This document shows positions 8,433-16,865 of a stretch of DNA of 64,000 bases, piece by piece (within the stretch, counting starts at the first letter, position 1; the number at the start of each line of letters is the position of its first letter). This DNA is from Methanobacterium sp964452085 (lineage in GTDB: Archaea; Methanobacteriota; Methanobacteria; Methanobacteriales; Methanobacteriaceae). The notes under the pieces were generated by a model. The model ran no database searches, was not told the DNA's origin, and was given only the letters and a program-made list of their open reading frames with translations. The stretch covers positions 124,001 through 188,000 of the forward strand of contig CAYVKL010000004.1 of NCBI GenBank assembly GCA_964452085.1. Direction: 5' to 3'. The translations under genes were made by a program, and so were the position numbers.

Positions 8433-9034
8433 ACCATCACTTTCCTGTTTCCCTGGACTTGAAAGACTTTAATCCAATTTTGAAGAATACTTTCAAGGGT
8501 TAAATCAATATTTGAAGAGTTAACATCACCTATGAAAGTCGTAACTTTGTTTTGGTTACACATGAAGTTAATTGCATTACGTTTTATGAGTTTATTGAAA
8601 ATTTCCTCACTCACCGCATCTGCTTGGGGTAAATAACCAATGGCTAAAATATCTGGATATTTCTCATACCTGGGCTGGTGGTGTATTTCTCCATCTACTT
8701 TGGTAAAAAAAGGCAATATATTGGGTATTAAACGGTCCACCATCTTTTTCAACTGGTAAGAATAACCACCAAAAGTTATAGGTGTCAAAAAGACAAGAAG
8801 ATCTGATTGGATTACTTTTTCAGCTATCTCCCTTCCGTTATCATTTAATATGCATTCTCCTGGTGTTTTTAACCAGCACCCGAAGCAACCTATGCAGGTA
8901 GCAATCTTCTCTTCCCGTAAAGGAATGCTTTCCACATCCCATCCTCTATTTTCAAGTTTCAAAACAAGTCTGCTGTTAATTGTAGAAAGTTGAGTGTCAT
9001 CTTCTGCAGAACCGTCAAGTATCAATGCTTTCAT
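8429..9034 (-). CDS. Flavodoxin-family reductase with a CxxC-x2-C cluster
   Basis: 201 residues. N-terminal MKALILDGSAEDD forms the flavin phosphate loop; CIGCFGCWLKTPGEC resembles the cysteine motif of iron-sulfur flavoproteins and related NADPH:FMN oxidoreductases; FLTPITFGGYSYQLKKMVDR is the second flavin-contact block. GGAGG lies 8 nt before the ATG. It overlaps the next gene by 4 nt and lies just downstream of a TetR gene in the same direction, so regulator and two reductases probably form one transcription unit. Similar TetR-plus-flavoprotein sets often respond to electrophiles or oxidants; that is inference here. Confidence 0.82.
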   Translation of the reverse strand: MKALILDGSAEDDTQLSTINSRLVLKLENRGWDVESIPLREEKIATCIGCFGCWLKTPGECILNDNGREIAEKVIQSDLLVFLTPITFGGYSYQLKKMVDRLIPNILPFFTKVDGEIHHQPRYEKYPDILAIGYLPQADAVSEEIFNKLIKRNAINFMCNQNKVTTFIGDVNSSNIDLTLESILQNWIKVFQVQGNRKVMV

Positions 9035-9082
9035 AAAAAGAACCTCCCATTATATAAATTCTGTATTTTCATTATTTATTCC

Positions 9083-9757
9083 TCAATTATTCAGGATTTT
9101 TTTTATCTTTCCTGATTTTATTGCCTCATCTTTACCTATAGCATGACCCATCAGATCCAGTGAATGTATAATATAATCTTCTTCTGTCATTCCCCTTGAA
9201 CTTAAAACATCTTTAATCATTTCAGATGATCTTAAAATGGCTATAGTAGATTCAATGAGGTAGCTTGCTGTAAGTAAAGTTTCAATATCCGGCCGGATTG
9301 AACCATCTTTTTTACCAGTTTCGATGGCATCGCACATTATCCCCAAGTAGTTCTGGCTGTTTGAGGTGAGTTTTTCAAGGTTAGATGAATCCATACACTT
9401 CGGATAGAAGTTACGCGCCTCTAGCATAAGGCGACAGTAATCAGGGTATTCCTGGTAAAATTCCCAGTAGGCCTGGCCAGTGGCAAGTATCTTTTCCAAA
9501 CCTATAGTTTCAACTTCCACTTTTTCCATCATCATTTGGCTCAGTATTTGAGTGCCTCTCAACACCACTGCCAAGTACAGATCCTCCTTGTTTTTGAAAT
9601 ACCTGTATAAAGCAGGTTTAGTGAGTTCCAGTTCATTGGCTATTTCATCCAGGGTTGTTTTTGTGAATCCATTTTTGATGAAGTATTTTTCTGCTGCATC
9701 AATGATTTCATTGGTTTTTCGTTCCCTTTCACGTTTTCTTCTATTGGACATTACCAT
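9083..9757 (-). CDS. TetR-family transcriptional regulator
   Basis: About 224 residues. The N-terminus has the TetR DNA-binding domain: basic RKRERERKTNEII, then TTLDEIANELELTKPALY and RYFKNKEDLY, the classic helix-turn-helix and following helix. The C-terminal about 150 residues are an all-helical ligand domain without recognisable specificity. ATG at 9757 has GGCGG 4 nt upstream; ATGs at 9775 and 9751 are alternatives. Two tandem inverted repeats just upstream (9817-9851) are its likely operators, so it should repress itself and the two flavoprotein genes downstream. Confidence 0.9.
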   Translation of the reverse strand: MVMSNRRKRERERKTNEIIDAAEKYFIKNGFTKTTLDEIANELELTKPALYRYFKNKEDLYLAVVLRGTQILSQMMMEKVEVETIGLEKILATGQAYWEFYQEYPDYCRLMLEARNFYPKCMDSSNLEKLTSNSQNYLGIMCDAIETGKKDGSIRPDIETLLTASYLIESTIAILRSSEMIKDVLSSRGMTEEDYIIHSLDLMGHAIGKDEAIKSGKIKKILNN

Positions 9758-9816
9758 AGGACCGCCTAATTCCATTTAATTAATTTTTTAAAGACATTAT
9801 TATAAATGTTACTAAG

Positions 9817-9851
9817 AGTAATTTATGTTACTTATAGTAATTATTGTTACT
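9817..9851. promoter_or_regulatory. Tandem operator AGTAA-N6-TTACT, two copies
   Basis: AGTAATTTATGTTACT (9817-9832) and AGTAATTATTGTTACT (9836-9851) are two 16-bp inverted repeats with identical half-sites and 19 bp between centres. A further TTACT half-site lies at 9809-9813. They sit directly upstream of the TetR gene, where a dimeric or paired-dimer repressor would bind. Confidence 0.75.
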
Positions 9852-10166
9852 AGTGTTAACATAATATTTAAAGATTTTGATTTTTCTCAGCTTAATAATA
9901 TTTACTAACCGTCACTTGACCCCTACTAAAATCCGAATAATAAGAAACATGAAAAGTACTGTATTTATAATATATTAATGTTAATGTTTACCATTCACAA
10001 AGTAGTTAAAAGACTAACAACATAATAGAAAACACCATAAGTATAACATGAAAAAGGTCAATCAATCATCTAAATATAGAACTCAGCATCAAAACACTAA
10101 TATATAGGTTAAAGGAGAATTAAAGTTAGTAATTAATAAACCTTAAAATTCTCTGAAGTGGTATAA
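9852..10166. other. Intergenic region between divergent regulator genes
   Basis: AT-rich, about 315 bp. TATA-like TTTATAATATATT near 9964-9976 and a second candidate AATATATAGG near 10099 may serve the rightward gene. No other structure was recognised. Confidence 0.35.
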
Positions 10167-10760
10167 ATGGAAAACTCCTTGATATCTACGATATATTCTT
10201 TAGAACCTGTAATGGCATGCATAACACAGTTCTCGCCTAATAAGATTATTCTTCTCCGGGAAGAGGATGCTCCGGATAAAATTTTAGAATCGGAGCGAAT
10301 GCTGCAGGAAACAGTGGGGAAAGTGCTGGAATTAGTATCCAAAACCACCAGTATTAACAATGTGGTAATGATTGCACATGACACTGCAGATATAATAGAT
10401 GAAGAACATGCCCAGGGGAGAAAAATAATAGTTAATATCAGTGGTGGCAGAAAACCACAGGCCTTAGGTGCCCTATTCGGATGCTATGCCCGTCAGGATA
10501 TGATTGAAAAAATAGTCTACATAACTGAAGAAGACAAAAACATTATTGAACTGCCTAAACTCAATTTCGGAATTTCCAAAACCAAAAGAGTCATCCTGGA
10601 AGAAGTGGAATCTGGTGAAAACAGTGTCAATAACCTGTCCACCAAAATTGGGATTAGCAGGGGAATGACCTACAATCACATAAGAGAATTAAGGGAAATG
10701 GGTTTAATTGATCAAAACTCCCTGAAAATTACCAGTGCTGGCCAATTAGCCATCATATAA
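10167..10760 (+). CDS. CARF-like sensor fused to winged-helix (Csa3-like regulator)
   Basis: 197 residues. The first about 120 residues have the Rossmann-like layout of CARF domains: MENSLISTIYSLEP start, NKIILLREED, and the signature strand-loop VNISGGRKPQALGALFGCYA that in Csa3/Csm6-type CARF proteins contacts cyclic oligoadenylate. The C-terminal about 65 residues form a winged helix (SVNNLSTKIGISRGMTYNHI, RELREMGLID). Csa3 regulators act on CRISPR-linked genes, but no CRISPR array or cas gene is visible in the window. Target genes and ligand are therefore unknown; the ligand could be another nucleotide. The gene stands alone. Confidence 0.72.
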   Translation: MENSLISTIYSLEPVMACITQFSPNKIILLREEDAPDKILESERMLQETVGKVLELVSKTTSINNVVMIAHDTADIIDEEHAQGRKIIVNISGGRKPQALGALFGCYARQDMIEKIVYITEEDKNIIELPKLNFGISKTKRVILEEVESGENSVNNLSTKIGISRGMTYNHIRELREMGLIDQNSLKITSAGQLAII

Positions 10761-10815
10761 TAATTAACAGACCAATTATTTAGTAATCCACAAAAATTAC
10801 TCACTACCAACTAAT

Positions 10816-11517
10816 ATGAATAAATATCTTACAATAATCATCATTGTGGCCCTTTTGGCAGGTGGAACTATTTTTTCATCTTTTTATATGATTAATACAC
10901 CAAATAACGTCAATCAAACACCTAAATTTAGTGTTAATGTTCTTGGGCAAAATGAATTCGGTACAGTCACCCGTTACGGTCCATATGGAAATGTCAGTTC
11001 TCCAGACAGAATTGCATATATTGTGGGAGTTCATCCATTGGAGTACCAGGCCCATAATGCCCTGGTTGAAATTATTAAAACCAAGAATAAAACTCTCCAA
11101 AAATGTTATTATATTTACCAGATAGATGTCACAGATAGCCCCAATGATTACAATATTGGAAGAGCAAATGGTCAAAACCTGGCACAACAATACGCAGTAC
11201 CTGACATTAAAAACAATTCCATAAAATTGGCCATTGACGTCCACTCCAATGAAGGAAACTGGCAGGAAAAATGGTTCTTATATATCCCAGCAAGCTCTCT
11301 TAAAGCTGAAAAAATCGCTCAAATCATTAAAAACAATACGAACTGGTTAACAATATACACTCCACCCAATCCCACCAGCCCCATCTATGTGACCATACCT
11401 CTAATTGAAGCTGGTATTCCCTCTATCATCTATGAAACCTACACTTATGAATCTGTAGATGAGACACTGAACCAAACTAATCAAATTACTTCAATAGTTG
11501 ATAAATTAACTTTTTAA
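10816..11517 (+). CDS. Membrane-anchored M14/aspartoacylase-like metallohydrolase (putative)
   Basis: 233 residues. An N-terminal hydrophobic segment (about residues 4-27) anchors or exports it. In the body, GVHPLEYQAHNAL contains an H-x-x-E pair as in zinc carboxypeptidases and succinylglutamate desuccinylases (GxHGxE), AIDVHSNEG supplies a third His, and SIIYETYTYES near the C-terminus has a Glu where the general base would be. This fits a small, divergent M14-like amidohydrolase outside the membrane; the substrate is unknown (a wall peptide is possible). No ribosome site precedes the ATG, so the mRNA may be leaderless. Confidence 0.5.
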   Translation: MNKYLTIIIIVALLAGGTIFSSFYMINTPNNVNQTPKFSVNVLGQNEFGTVTRYGPYGNVSSPDRIAYIVGVHPLEYQAHNALVEIIKTKNKTLQKCYYIYQIDVTDSPNDYNIGRANGQNLAQQYAVPDIKNNSIKLAIDVHSNEGNWQEKWFLYIPASSLKAEKIAQIIKNNTNWLTIYTPPNPTSPIYVTIPLIEAGIPSIIYETYTYESVDETLNQTNQITSIVDKLTF

Positions 11518-11616
11518 GATGAATAGTTAATCATGATAACAATATTTCAAAAACAAACCTATTTTTGGTAAACTAGTATGCCCATTTATTTTTTGTGAGC
11601 TCATAGGAAGAATTCG

Positions 11617-11630
11617 TTGTATTAATACAA
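11617..11630. repeat. Perfect 14-bp palindrome TTGTATTAATACAA
   Basis: Lies in the 174-bp gap between convergent genes. Related GTAT-x2-ATAC cores are present at 2235-2244 and 38735-38744. Confidence 0.4.
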
Positions 11631-11691
11631 CAAAAATACCAATATTTTTTAAACAAAAAAAAAGCTATAATTAATGATTTATTCTAAGTAA

Positions 11692-12507
11692 TTAACCTTT
11701 GAAGTTGGATAATCCATACCGGAATAAGATTACTCCACGTGTATAAGGCTGCACAGTTTTTATTTCCGCCATCATGGTACCTGTACTCACAGGATCAATA
11801 TTCTGATAGGATTCATAGGTTTGAAGCCCAGCTACAATTTTCCCAGGATAAAGGAAGTGATAAACTTGAACCCAGGTTTTAAGACCAGTTATTCCATGTC
11901 TGAAGTCCCCCAAATAGAGCTGTGGAACTATATAATCACAATATGGAACTATTAAATAATAATATTGGTTTCCATCCCATAATTCAGGTTTAACTGTAAC
12001 TGAGAAAGTAACTCCCTCTGTATCCTCTCGCATCTGTTTAATTTGTGAAACATATTCCGGCATTTTATATGTTTCCACATCCAATTGAACTCCAATTTTC
12101 ATTTGAGCAACCTGTGAAGCATGACTAAACCCTGGAAACACCCACGCGTGAGTTTTTATCCCCACAGAATCAGCCCTTCTTTTTGCTTCAGGCAATACTG
12201 ATAAATAATTATCATTTGTTGCTAAAACGTATATATCTGTAATTCCCGCGGTTTTTAATGCGCTGAAATTGATTTCTGATAAGGGAGTGACATTGGGGTT
12301 GATATAATATCCCACTATAAAATCGGTTGGAACTGATGGCATGTGGTACCATGGAGTAACAGAATTGGTGAAAGGTACGGGTATGGGTCCACTGGTAGTA
12401 ATGTTCTTGGTTGAAGTGGAATTCCCTGCTGCAAAGACAGAAACAAAAGTGAAACCTAATATCAGAGTAAACAATAGCAGAAGTGAGAATAAGCTTTTGT
12501 ATTTAAT
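11692..12507 (-). CDS. Secreted TIM-barrel (glycoside hydrolase-like) protein, ATT start
   Basis: 271 residues from ATT at 12507. The chosen start follows GAAGGTG by 5 nt and gives a textbook export signal (MKYKSLFSLLLLF..., cleaved near VFAAG). An ATG at 12552 in the same frame would add a non-signal-like head and has no ribosome site. The mature protein has barrel-type strands: DFIVGYYINPN, ITDIYVLATND, IKTHAWVFPG, GVQLDVETYKM, FSVTVKPELW, YIVPQLYLGD and IVAGLQTYESY, as in GH18-like or other putative glycoside hydrolases. Asp-x-Glu in LDVETY could be catalytic. Substrate unknown; a wall or exopolysaccharide glycan is plausible. Confidence 0.65.
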   Translation of the reverse strand: MKYKSLFSLLLLFTLILGFTFVSVFAAGNSTSTKNITTSGPIPVPFTNSVTPWYHMPSVPTDFIVGYYINPNVTPLSEINFSALKTAGITDIYVLATNDNYLSVLPEAKRRADSVGIKTHAWVFPGFSHASQVAQMKIGVQLDVETYKMPEYVSQIKQMREDTEGVTFSVTVKPELWDGNQYYYLIVPYCDYIVPQLYLGDFRHGITGLKTWVQVYHFLYPGKIVAGLQTYESYQNIDPVSTGTMMAEIKTVQPYTRGVILFRYGLSNFKG

Positions 12508-12581
12508 TTTAACACCTTCAGATGTAATTTCAGATGTAATATTATCATTCAATATATGTTAAAGTTGATTATTTAGATTCC

Positions 12582-12594
12582 GGTTATTATAACC
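12582..12594. promoter_or_regulatory. 13-bp palindrome GGTTATTATAACC
   Basis: Perfect inverted repeat between the divergent genes at 11692-12507 and 12758-13192, well placed for an operator. No second copy was noticed. Confidence 0.35.
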
Positions 12595-12757
12595 AGAATG
12601 ATACTGATAATTATTCCAGATTAAATTTATAATACCTTACGAGTCACCAGTTCAATTAGTTAAATATAAAAAACATTTGCTTATTAAATATGTTTATTAA
12701 ATATTATGCTAGATTAGTTTTTTTTGGAGATTACGAGGCTTTTTTGGGGGAATGGGA

Positions 12758-13192
12758 TTGAAAACTATAAGATGCACTGCCTGTAATAATGAGGTTCCTG
12801 AGGGGAGTAATTTCTGTACGGAATGTGGTGAAGCACTTTCAGAAAGTTCATCACAACCGAAACCTACCAAGAGCATGTGCCCCCGGTGTTACGCTGAATT
12901 TGCTCCTGAGGTTGAATTTTGCAAACAATGTGGGACCAAAACAGAAAAAATATTCCAAAAAAATCAAGAGTACACCTGTCCCCGGTGTGATTCAGTAATT
13001 GAACCCGGTTTGAGTTATTGTCCAGTGTGTGCCAGTGATCTAAGAGGATCTCCCCATACTTGCCACAAATGCAAAAGAAAGATTCCACCGGGAATGAACT
13101 ACTGCATAGAGTGTGGAACTCCTCTCAAGATGAAAGCAACATCCAGCTCTGCTATTAGTGAAAAACTCAGAAAACTTAGGAAAAAAGACTAA
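12758..13192 (+). CDS. Multi-zinc-ribbon protein
   Basis: 144 residues from TTG at 12758, 7 nt after GGGGG; the ATG at 12752 lies too close to that site. Four zinc ribbons follow one another: CTAC with CTECG, CPRC with CKQCG, CPRC with CPVC, and CHKC with CIECG, each pair binding one zinc. The C-terminus is a basic, serine-rich tail (KLRKLRKKD). No membrane segment. Such archaeal ribbon arrays are usually protein- or nucleic-acid-binding adaptors; no specific role can be assigned. It is related in style to the protein at 28339. Confidence 0.8.
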   Translation: MKTIRCTACNNEVPEGSNFCTECGEALSESSSQPKPTKSMCPRCYAEFAPEVEFCKQCGTKTEKIFQKNQEYTCPRCDSVIEPGLSYCPVCASDLRGSPHTCHKCKRKIPPGMNYCIECGTPLKMKATSSSAISEKLRKLRKKD

Positions 13193-13322
13193 GAAAACTA
13201 AGCTAAATTTAATTAAAAAATACCTTCATTGAATGAAATTAACCCACATTTAAATAATTATTATATACAAAAAGCCCCATATATTAGAATGAATACTCTT
13301 TAAAGGTATTAGGGGTGAATGA

Positions 13323-13880
13323 ATGAGAATTGATTATAAAACAACAATATTAATGTTAATTTTAGCGCTAAGCTTCGTCATGATATCTGGATGTGCCGGT
13401 GACACTCAAACTTTCAACAAGGCAGGTTTATCATTACAGTACCCTGCAAACTGGACTGAAATCTCAACTCCCGCCACAGATCAACAACTGGCCAATCAAT
13501 CCGGTTTTAACATAATAGGAGTCTTTGTAGATGGTAAATCAATTTCCAATTACACCTTCATCATGGAAATTGCTGTAGCTAACATCACCAACAGTACCCT
13601 CACCACAGCAGCAGACAATCTAAACAATAACTACATAATCAAAGAAGCAAACCAGGCACCATATGTTAATCGAACCACACTTAGAAATGGTTATGATGCA
13701 ATTGTTTACTCATATAATGCCACTGGTGCTTCCTCAAACCTGACGCTATTTGCTACCACCTATGTATTCACTAAAGACAACCAGACTGCTTATTTCATTA
13801 TATTCGCCAGTCCCAACAACAACACCAATCAAACCCGTCAAACAATTCAGGACATAATGAACACCGTGACCATAAAATAA
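13323..13880 (+). CDS. PsbP-like lipoprotein (paralogue 2)
   Basis: 185 residues with signal peptide and lipobox MISGCAG, then a PsbP-like domain opening with GLSLQYPANWTEIS and closing with YVFTKDNQTAYF and IMNTVTI. It is nearly colinear with the protein at 2334 (shared ATDQQLxNQSGFNI and AADNLNNNYI), so the two arose by duplication. GGGGTG lies 5 nt before the ATG. Predicted to sit on the outer face of the membrane; function unknown. Confidence 0.8.
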   Translation: MRIDYKTTILMLILALSFVMISGCAGDTQTFNKAGLSLQYPANWTEISTPATDQQLANQSGFNIIGVFVDGKSISNYTFIMEIAVANITNSTLTTAADNLNNNYIIKEANQAPYVNRTTLRNGYDAIVYSYNATGASSNLTLFATTYVFTKDNQTAYFIIFASPNNNTNQTRQTIQDIMNTVTIK

Positions 13881-13893
13881 AAAAAAAACTACC

Positions 13894-13958
13894 ACTTATC
13901 CTGAAATTGATAATTACTAAATTTTAACTCAGGATAAGTTTATTCTATTTTTTTCTAA
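13894..13958 (+). terminator. Terminator of PsbP-like paralogue 2
   Basis: ACTTATCCTGA (13894-13904) and TCAGGATAAGT (13929-13939) are a perfect 11-bp inverted repeat with a 24-nt loop, followed by TTTATTCTATTTTTTTC. Confidence 0.7.
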
Positions 13959-14028
13959 AAAATGATTTTTAAATAATTCTAAGTTATCAAAACGCAAGGA
14001 TGAGCGTCATTCTATAATAATCCTTACC

Positions 14029-14442
14029 TTATTGAATTGAACAATAATTAGGGCTGAGAACCTGAATTGTTAAGTAAACAAATACCCACCAAATCAAGAC
14101 CCATATTGTGGAACTAATTATGGGTATCCTACCATATTCCATCTTTGATATTCGGGAACTCATAATGAAAGTTGATATAATGGCAATTATCAATACCAGG
14201 CTGTTTATAATGCCTAATGGATTGTAGGGCATATAATACATGAAGTAAGCCCAAACTAAACCTGTTACAATTATTCCAAACCACATCATTGGTTTCAACC
14301 ATTTGAGCCCTTCACCGAATTTTATTATTATTTCTGCCAGTTCGTCAGATTTTCGAGCCATATTGACCATGACAAATAAAACCATAATAGTTCCTAAGGC
14401 AAGAATAATTCCAAAAATCTCCAGAAATAGTGTGAGAACCAT
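14029..14442 (-). CDS. Small membrane protein, four helices, unknown function
   Basis: 137 residues with about four membrane helices (approx. residues 4-26, 50-70, 76-96, 108-130) and a short cytoplasmic loop ARKSDELAEIIIKFGEGLKW between the first two. GGGTG lies 7 nt before the ATG. No catalytic motif and no recognisable family. Confidence 0.65.
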   Translation of the reverse strand: MVLTLFLEIFGIILALGTIMVLFVMVNMARKSDELAEIIIKFGEGLKWLKPMMWFGIIVTGLVWAYFMYYMPYNPLGIINSLVLIIAIISTFIMSSRISKMEYGRIPIISSTIWVLIWWVFVYLTIQVLSPNYCSIQ

Positions 14443-14651
14443 ATTATATCACCCAGTTAATTGATTGTATTTATTAATTCTATTTTTTATTTACCTTAAA
14501 TACTCCCACAAGCTTCCTGTTATTCCAGAAAAGCAGCTAATCAAAAAATCCATTCCTACATTTCCCCTATTTTTTTTAGTACGATTCCAAATTCTAAAAT
14601 CGATTAAATATTTATTTAAACAAAAACAGTTTATTTTATGGGGGAATTAAA

Positions 14652-14789
14652 ATTAGTGAAACCTGTGACTTCTGTGGTAATGCTGGACATGATATCTGCA
14701 TAGTATGCAGTAGATGTTACTGCCTGAATCATATGGGTGGAGATGGATATTGTGTTGATTGTTTCTTTGCTACCGGTCTTTTTGAATAA
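14652..14789 (+). CDS. Small cysteine-rich zinc-finger protein, ATT start
   Basis: 45 residues. The frame has CDFCGNAGHDICIVC, CYCLNH and YCVDCF, i.e. eight Cys plus two His arranged like a two-zinc B-box or treble-clef finger. There is no ATG, GTG or TTG upstream in frame; GGGGG at 14640-14644 is followed by 7 nt and then ATT at 14652, exactly the spacing used by other ATT-start genes in this window. TATA-like TTAAATATTTATTTAAA lies about 35-50 nt upstream. Short length is the main reason for doubt. Confidence 0.55.
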   Translation: MSETCDFCGNAGHDICIVCSRCYCLNHMGGDGYCVDCFFATGLFE

Positions 14790-14908
14790 AAAAAAGTTTC
14801 ATAAATAGTGGAAATATCTGTGGTAAAACATCATTCACTCCAAACTATCATTAAGCAATCCTTAATGTTAAAAATTGACTTAGGGAGTCATTCCAATGCG
14901 ATTTTTTA

Positions 14909-15538
14909 TTAAAGGTCCGAATATTCATCACTTTGAATCATAGAGGGGTGTGCGTGGTAAAGAATAGCGGCATAGGTAGCAGAAGTGCCCCGGTTTAGGT
15001 CTTGCTGCACTATACCCTTATCTTCTTTATTATTCCAATTTTTCACGCTTTCTGCTCCTCTTTGTTTGCCGTATTGAAGCATGGTATTAAGATTGGAATA
15101 TTTGAAGTCGTGTTTTTTGGGAGTTAGTGAGTTGCCAATTTTCCAGTACTCCTCCTTATTATTAATCCAGTCGCAGTGCGGTGCTGCGAAGGTGTCTGAA
15201 ATATAATGAGATGCTACACCAAAACACCAGGCTGATTCCTTATAATCCTTTTTTTCATAGGCAACCTTACCCTTATCCAACCATTCATTGGCCTTCGGGT
15301 AACTATCCGGATATTTATGATTTTTTTTATTATCAACAGTATCATAAACATCAGGGTAGGTGGATCCTTCTTTCATTACTGGAATATACGGTTTAAGATT
15401 ATGCTGAACATCCGTTGGCAGATTAGAATAAACTTCATCCACTATGTTTTTGTGGGCAGTCCATTCCCAGGCATTTGCAGCACCAGTAAATGCAAGTGCT
15501 ATTAGAAGAGTAAATAGGAGTGATGATACTATTTTCAC
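14909..15538 (-). CDS. Secreted zinc-dependent phospholipase C / S1-P1 nuclease-like protein
   Basis: 209 residues. The signal peptide ends in GAANA so that the mature protein starts WEWTAHKNI, fitting the family in which an N-terminal Trp binds zinc. GVASHYISDTFAAPH supplies the H-x3-D-x5-H ligand block and ILYHAHPS a further His. Related enzymes cleave phospholipids or single-stranded nucleic acids outside the cell. The GTG at 15538 touches the ribosome site AAAGGTG; by spacing an ATA at 15532 would fit better, but GTG gives a lysine-containing signal. Substrate not determinable. Confidence 0.72.
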   Translation of the reverse strand: MKIVSSLLFTLLIALAFTGAANAWEWTAHKNIVDEVYSNLPTDVQHNLKPYIPVMKEGSTYPDVYDTVDNKKNHKYPDSYPKANEWLDKGKVAYEKKDYKESAWCFGVASHYISDTFAAPHCDWINNKEEYWKIGNSLTPKKHDFKYSNLNTMLQYGKQRGAESVKNWNNKEDKGIVQQDLNRGTSATYAAILYHAHPSMIQSDEYSDL

Positions 15539-16304
15539 ACCTTTATATGATTTGAGGGTTATTTTATTAGCTCCTTGGAGGTTTTTAATTAGATGTTATA
15601 TATTATTTTCCTCATCACAACTGGTTATAATTTTCAAAATTTTTGGTGATTAATTGCACAAAAACTGTGATTAACAAACCAAAAATAGAAATTTGAAGAT
15701 TGATTTTTTATTTAACAACATAAAAATTACATCAATATAATCTAATGATCCTAATAAAATTCTAAACTTGCAAAAACAACTGGCCAACCCCTATACTTCA
15801 TAAATTATAGGACAGAGTTATTTAGTCATTCCCATTAGGGGAGGTTTGCAGTTAGTCAGTCTTTAATGTCCAAATTGAAAAATTACTTACTAAAATCATA
15901 ATATTTTATCATATTCAGGCCTCCCACACAATATAAAACTAGATAAAATAACCCTAAAATTTCTAATCTATTAACAGTTACATTTACTAAGAATTTCCTA
16001 TTATGACCTGATATGTGACTGTAAAAAAACTAAAATTTAAATGATTTTAAGCTAGCAAATCTAATTTTTAAGACCTAAAATAAATTTTTTGCTTCATGAA
16101 CTATATTGTCAATGAACTAATATGTGTGTACTCACAATCAACTATTTAAGTAGGGTGACTTTAAGCACACTGGGTGGTAGTTTAATTTATTATTTTGTGA
16201 ATCGCAAATAATAATATGTCAATGGGAGTGTTATAAAAATTAAGCGAATCAAATTCCATCATTCCTTATAATATTCAATTTTTGCAAAAAAATAGCGGTA
16301 AAAG
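15539..16304. other. 766-bp gap with possible structured RNA
   Basis: No frame with a ribosome site on either strand. Most is over 70% A+T, but about 15781-15935 is locally richer in G+C and contains several pairing segments: CCTATA (15790-15795) with TATAGG (15806-15811), CCCCTA (15788-15793) with TAGGGG (around 15836-15841), and GGGGAGG with CCTCCC (15920-15925). A second richer patch is at about 16150-16180. The rightward GTPase cluster must take its promoter from the right end of this gap. Confidence 0.4.
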
Positions 16305-16865
16305 ATGGGTAAAATGTTTATGAAAATCGTTGTTTTTGGACCTTTAGATGCGGGTAAAACAACCTTTGTAGAAGCTCTCAGTGGAAATAAACTACTACTT
16401 AAAGGTGAACATAAAACCATCACGACCAGCTTTGATTTTGTCCAACTGAAACATAACGGTTTCATGATCCAGCTTTACGCAACACCTGGTCATCGTAGAT
16501 TTTCTTTTATGTGGGGAGCACTTGCTCGGGGGATGAAAGGAGCCGTAATGGTCCTGGACTCAACAGTAGGGATCTCACAGGTTGACAGAGATATTCTACA
16601 ATTTATAACTAAATTCAGAGTACCTTACGTCATTGCAGCCAACAAAAATGACCTGATTCATCTACCTGAAGAGGAGATAAGAGAAAAAATTGTTCTTCCC
16701 CATAATATCCCAGTAATACACACCTCAGCCCTTTATGATCAGAATTTAAAAACAGTGCTAGAAACACTGGTTAAAGAAATTAAAGATAATGAAAGTGAAA
16801 AAATGATGGGAGGGAATATATATGGAAGACAAACAAAATTTCAAGGAAATCATAAAATCTATTGA
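16305..16865 (+). CDS. Small Ras-like GTPase (COG2229/MglA-like)
   Basis: 186 residues. G1 P-loop GPLDAGKTT at about 12-20, switch I threonine in TITTSFDF, G3-type ATPGHRRF at about 65 (Asp of DxPG replaced by Ala), G4 NKND at about 115 and G5 TSA. No lipid-attachment motif; the end overlaps the next gene. Related bacterial GTPases are CvnD of Streptomyces conservons and MglA. Overlap of 44 nt with a roadblock gene, and two more roadblock-like genes downstream, suggest that roadblock partners act as its GAP or GEF or platform. First gene of a cluster to 19666. Confidence 0.85.
   Translation: MGKMFMKIVVFGPLDAGKTTFVEALSGNKLLLKGEHKTITTSFDFVQLKHNGFMIQLYATPGHRRFSFMWGALARGMKGAVMVLDSTVGISQVDRDILQFITKFRVPYVIAANKNDLIHLPEEEIREKIVLPHNIPVIHTSALYDQNLKTVLETLVKEIKDNESEKMMGGNIYGRQTKFQGNHKIY

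Noticed and set aside
14465..14650. 61-codon plus-strand frame before the zinc-finger gene
   Set aside because: Starts at a minus-strand promoter region, has no ribosome site and a composition typical of AT-rich non-coding DNA.
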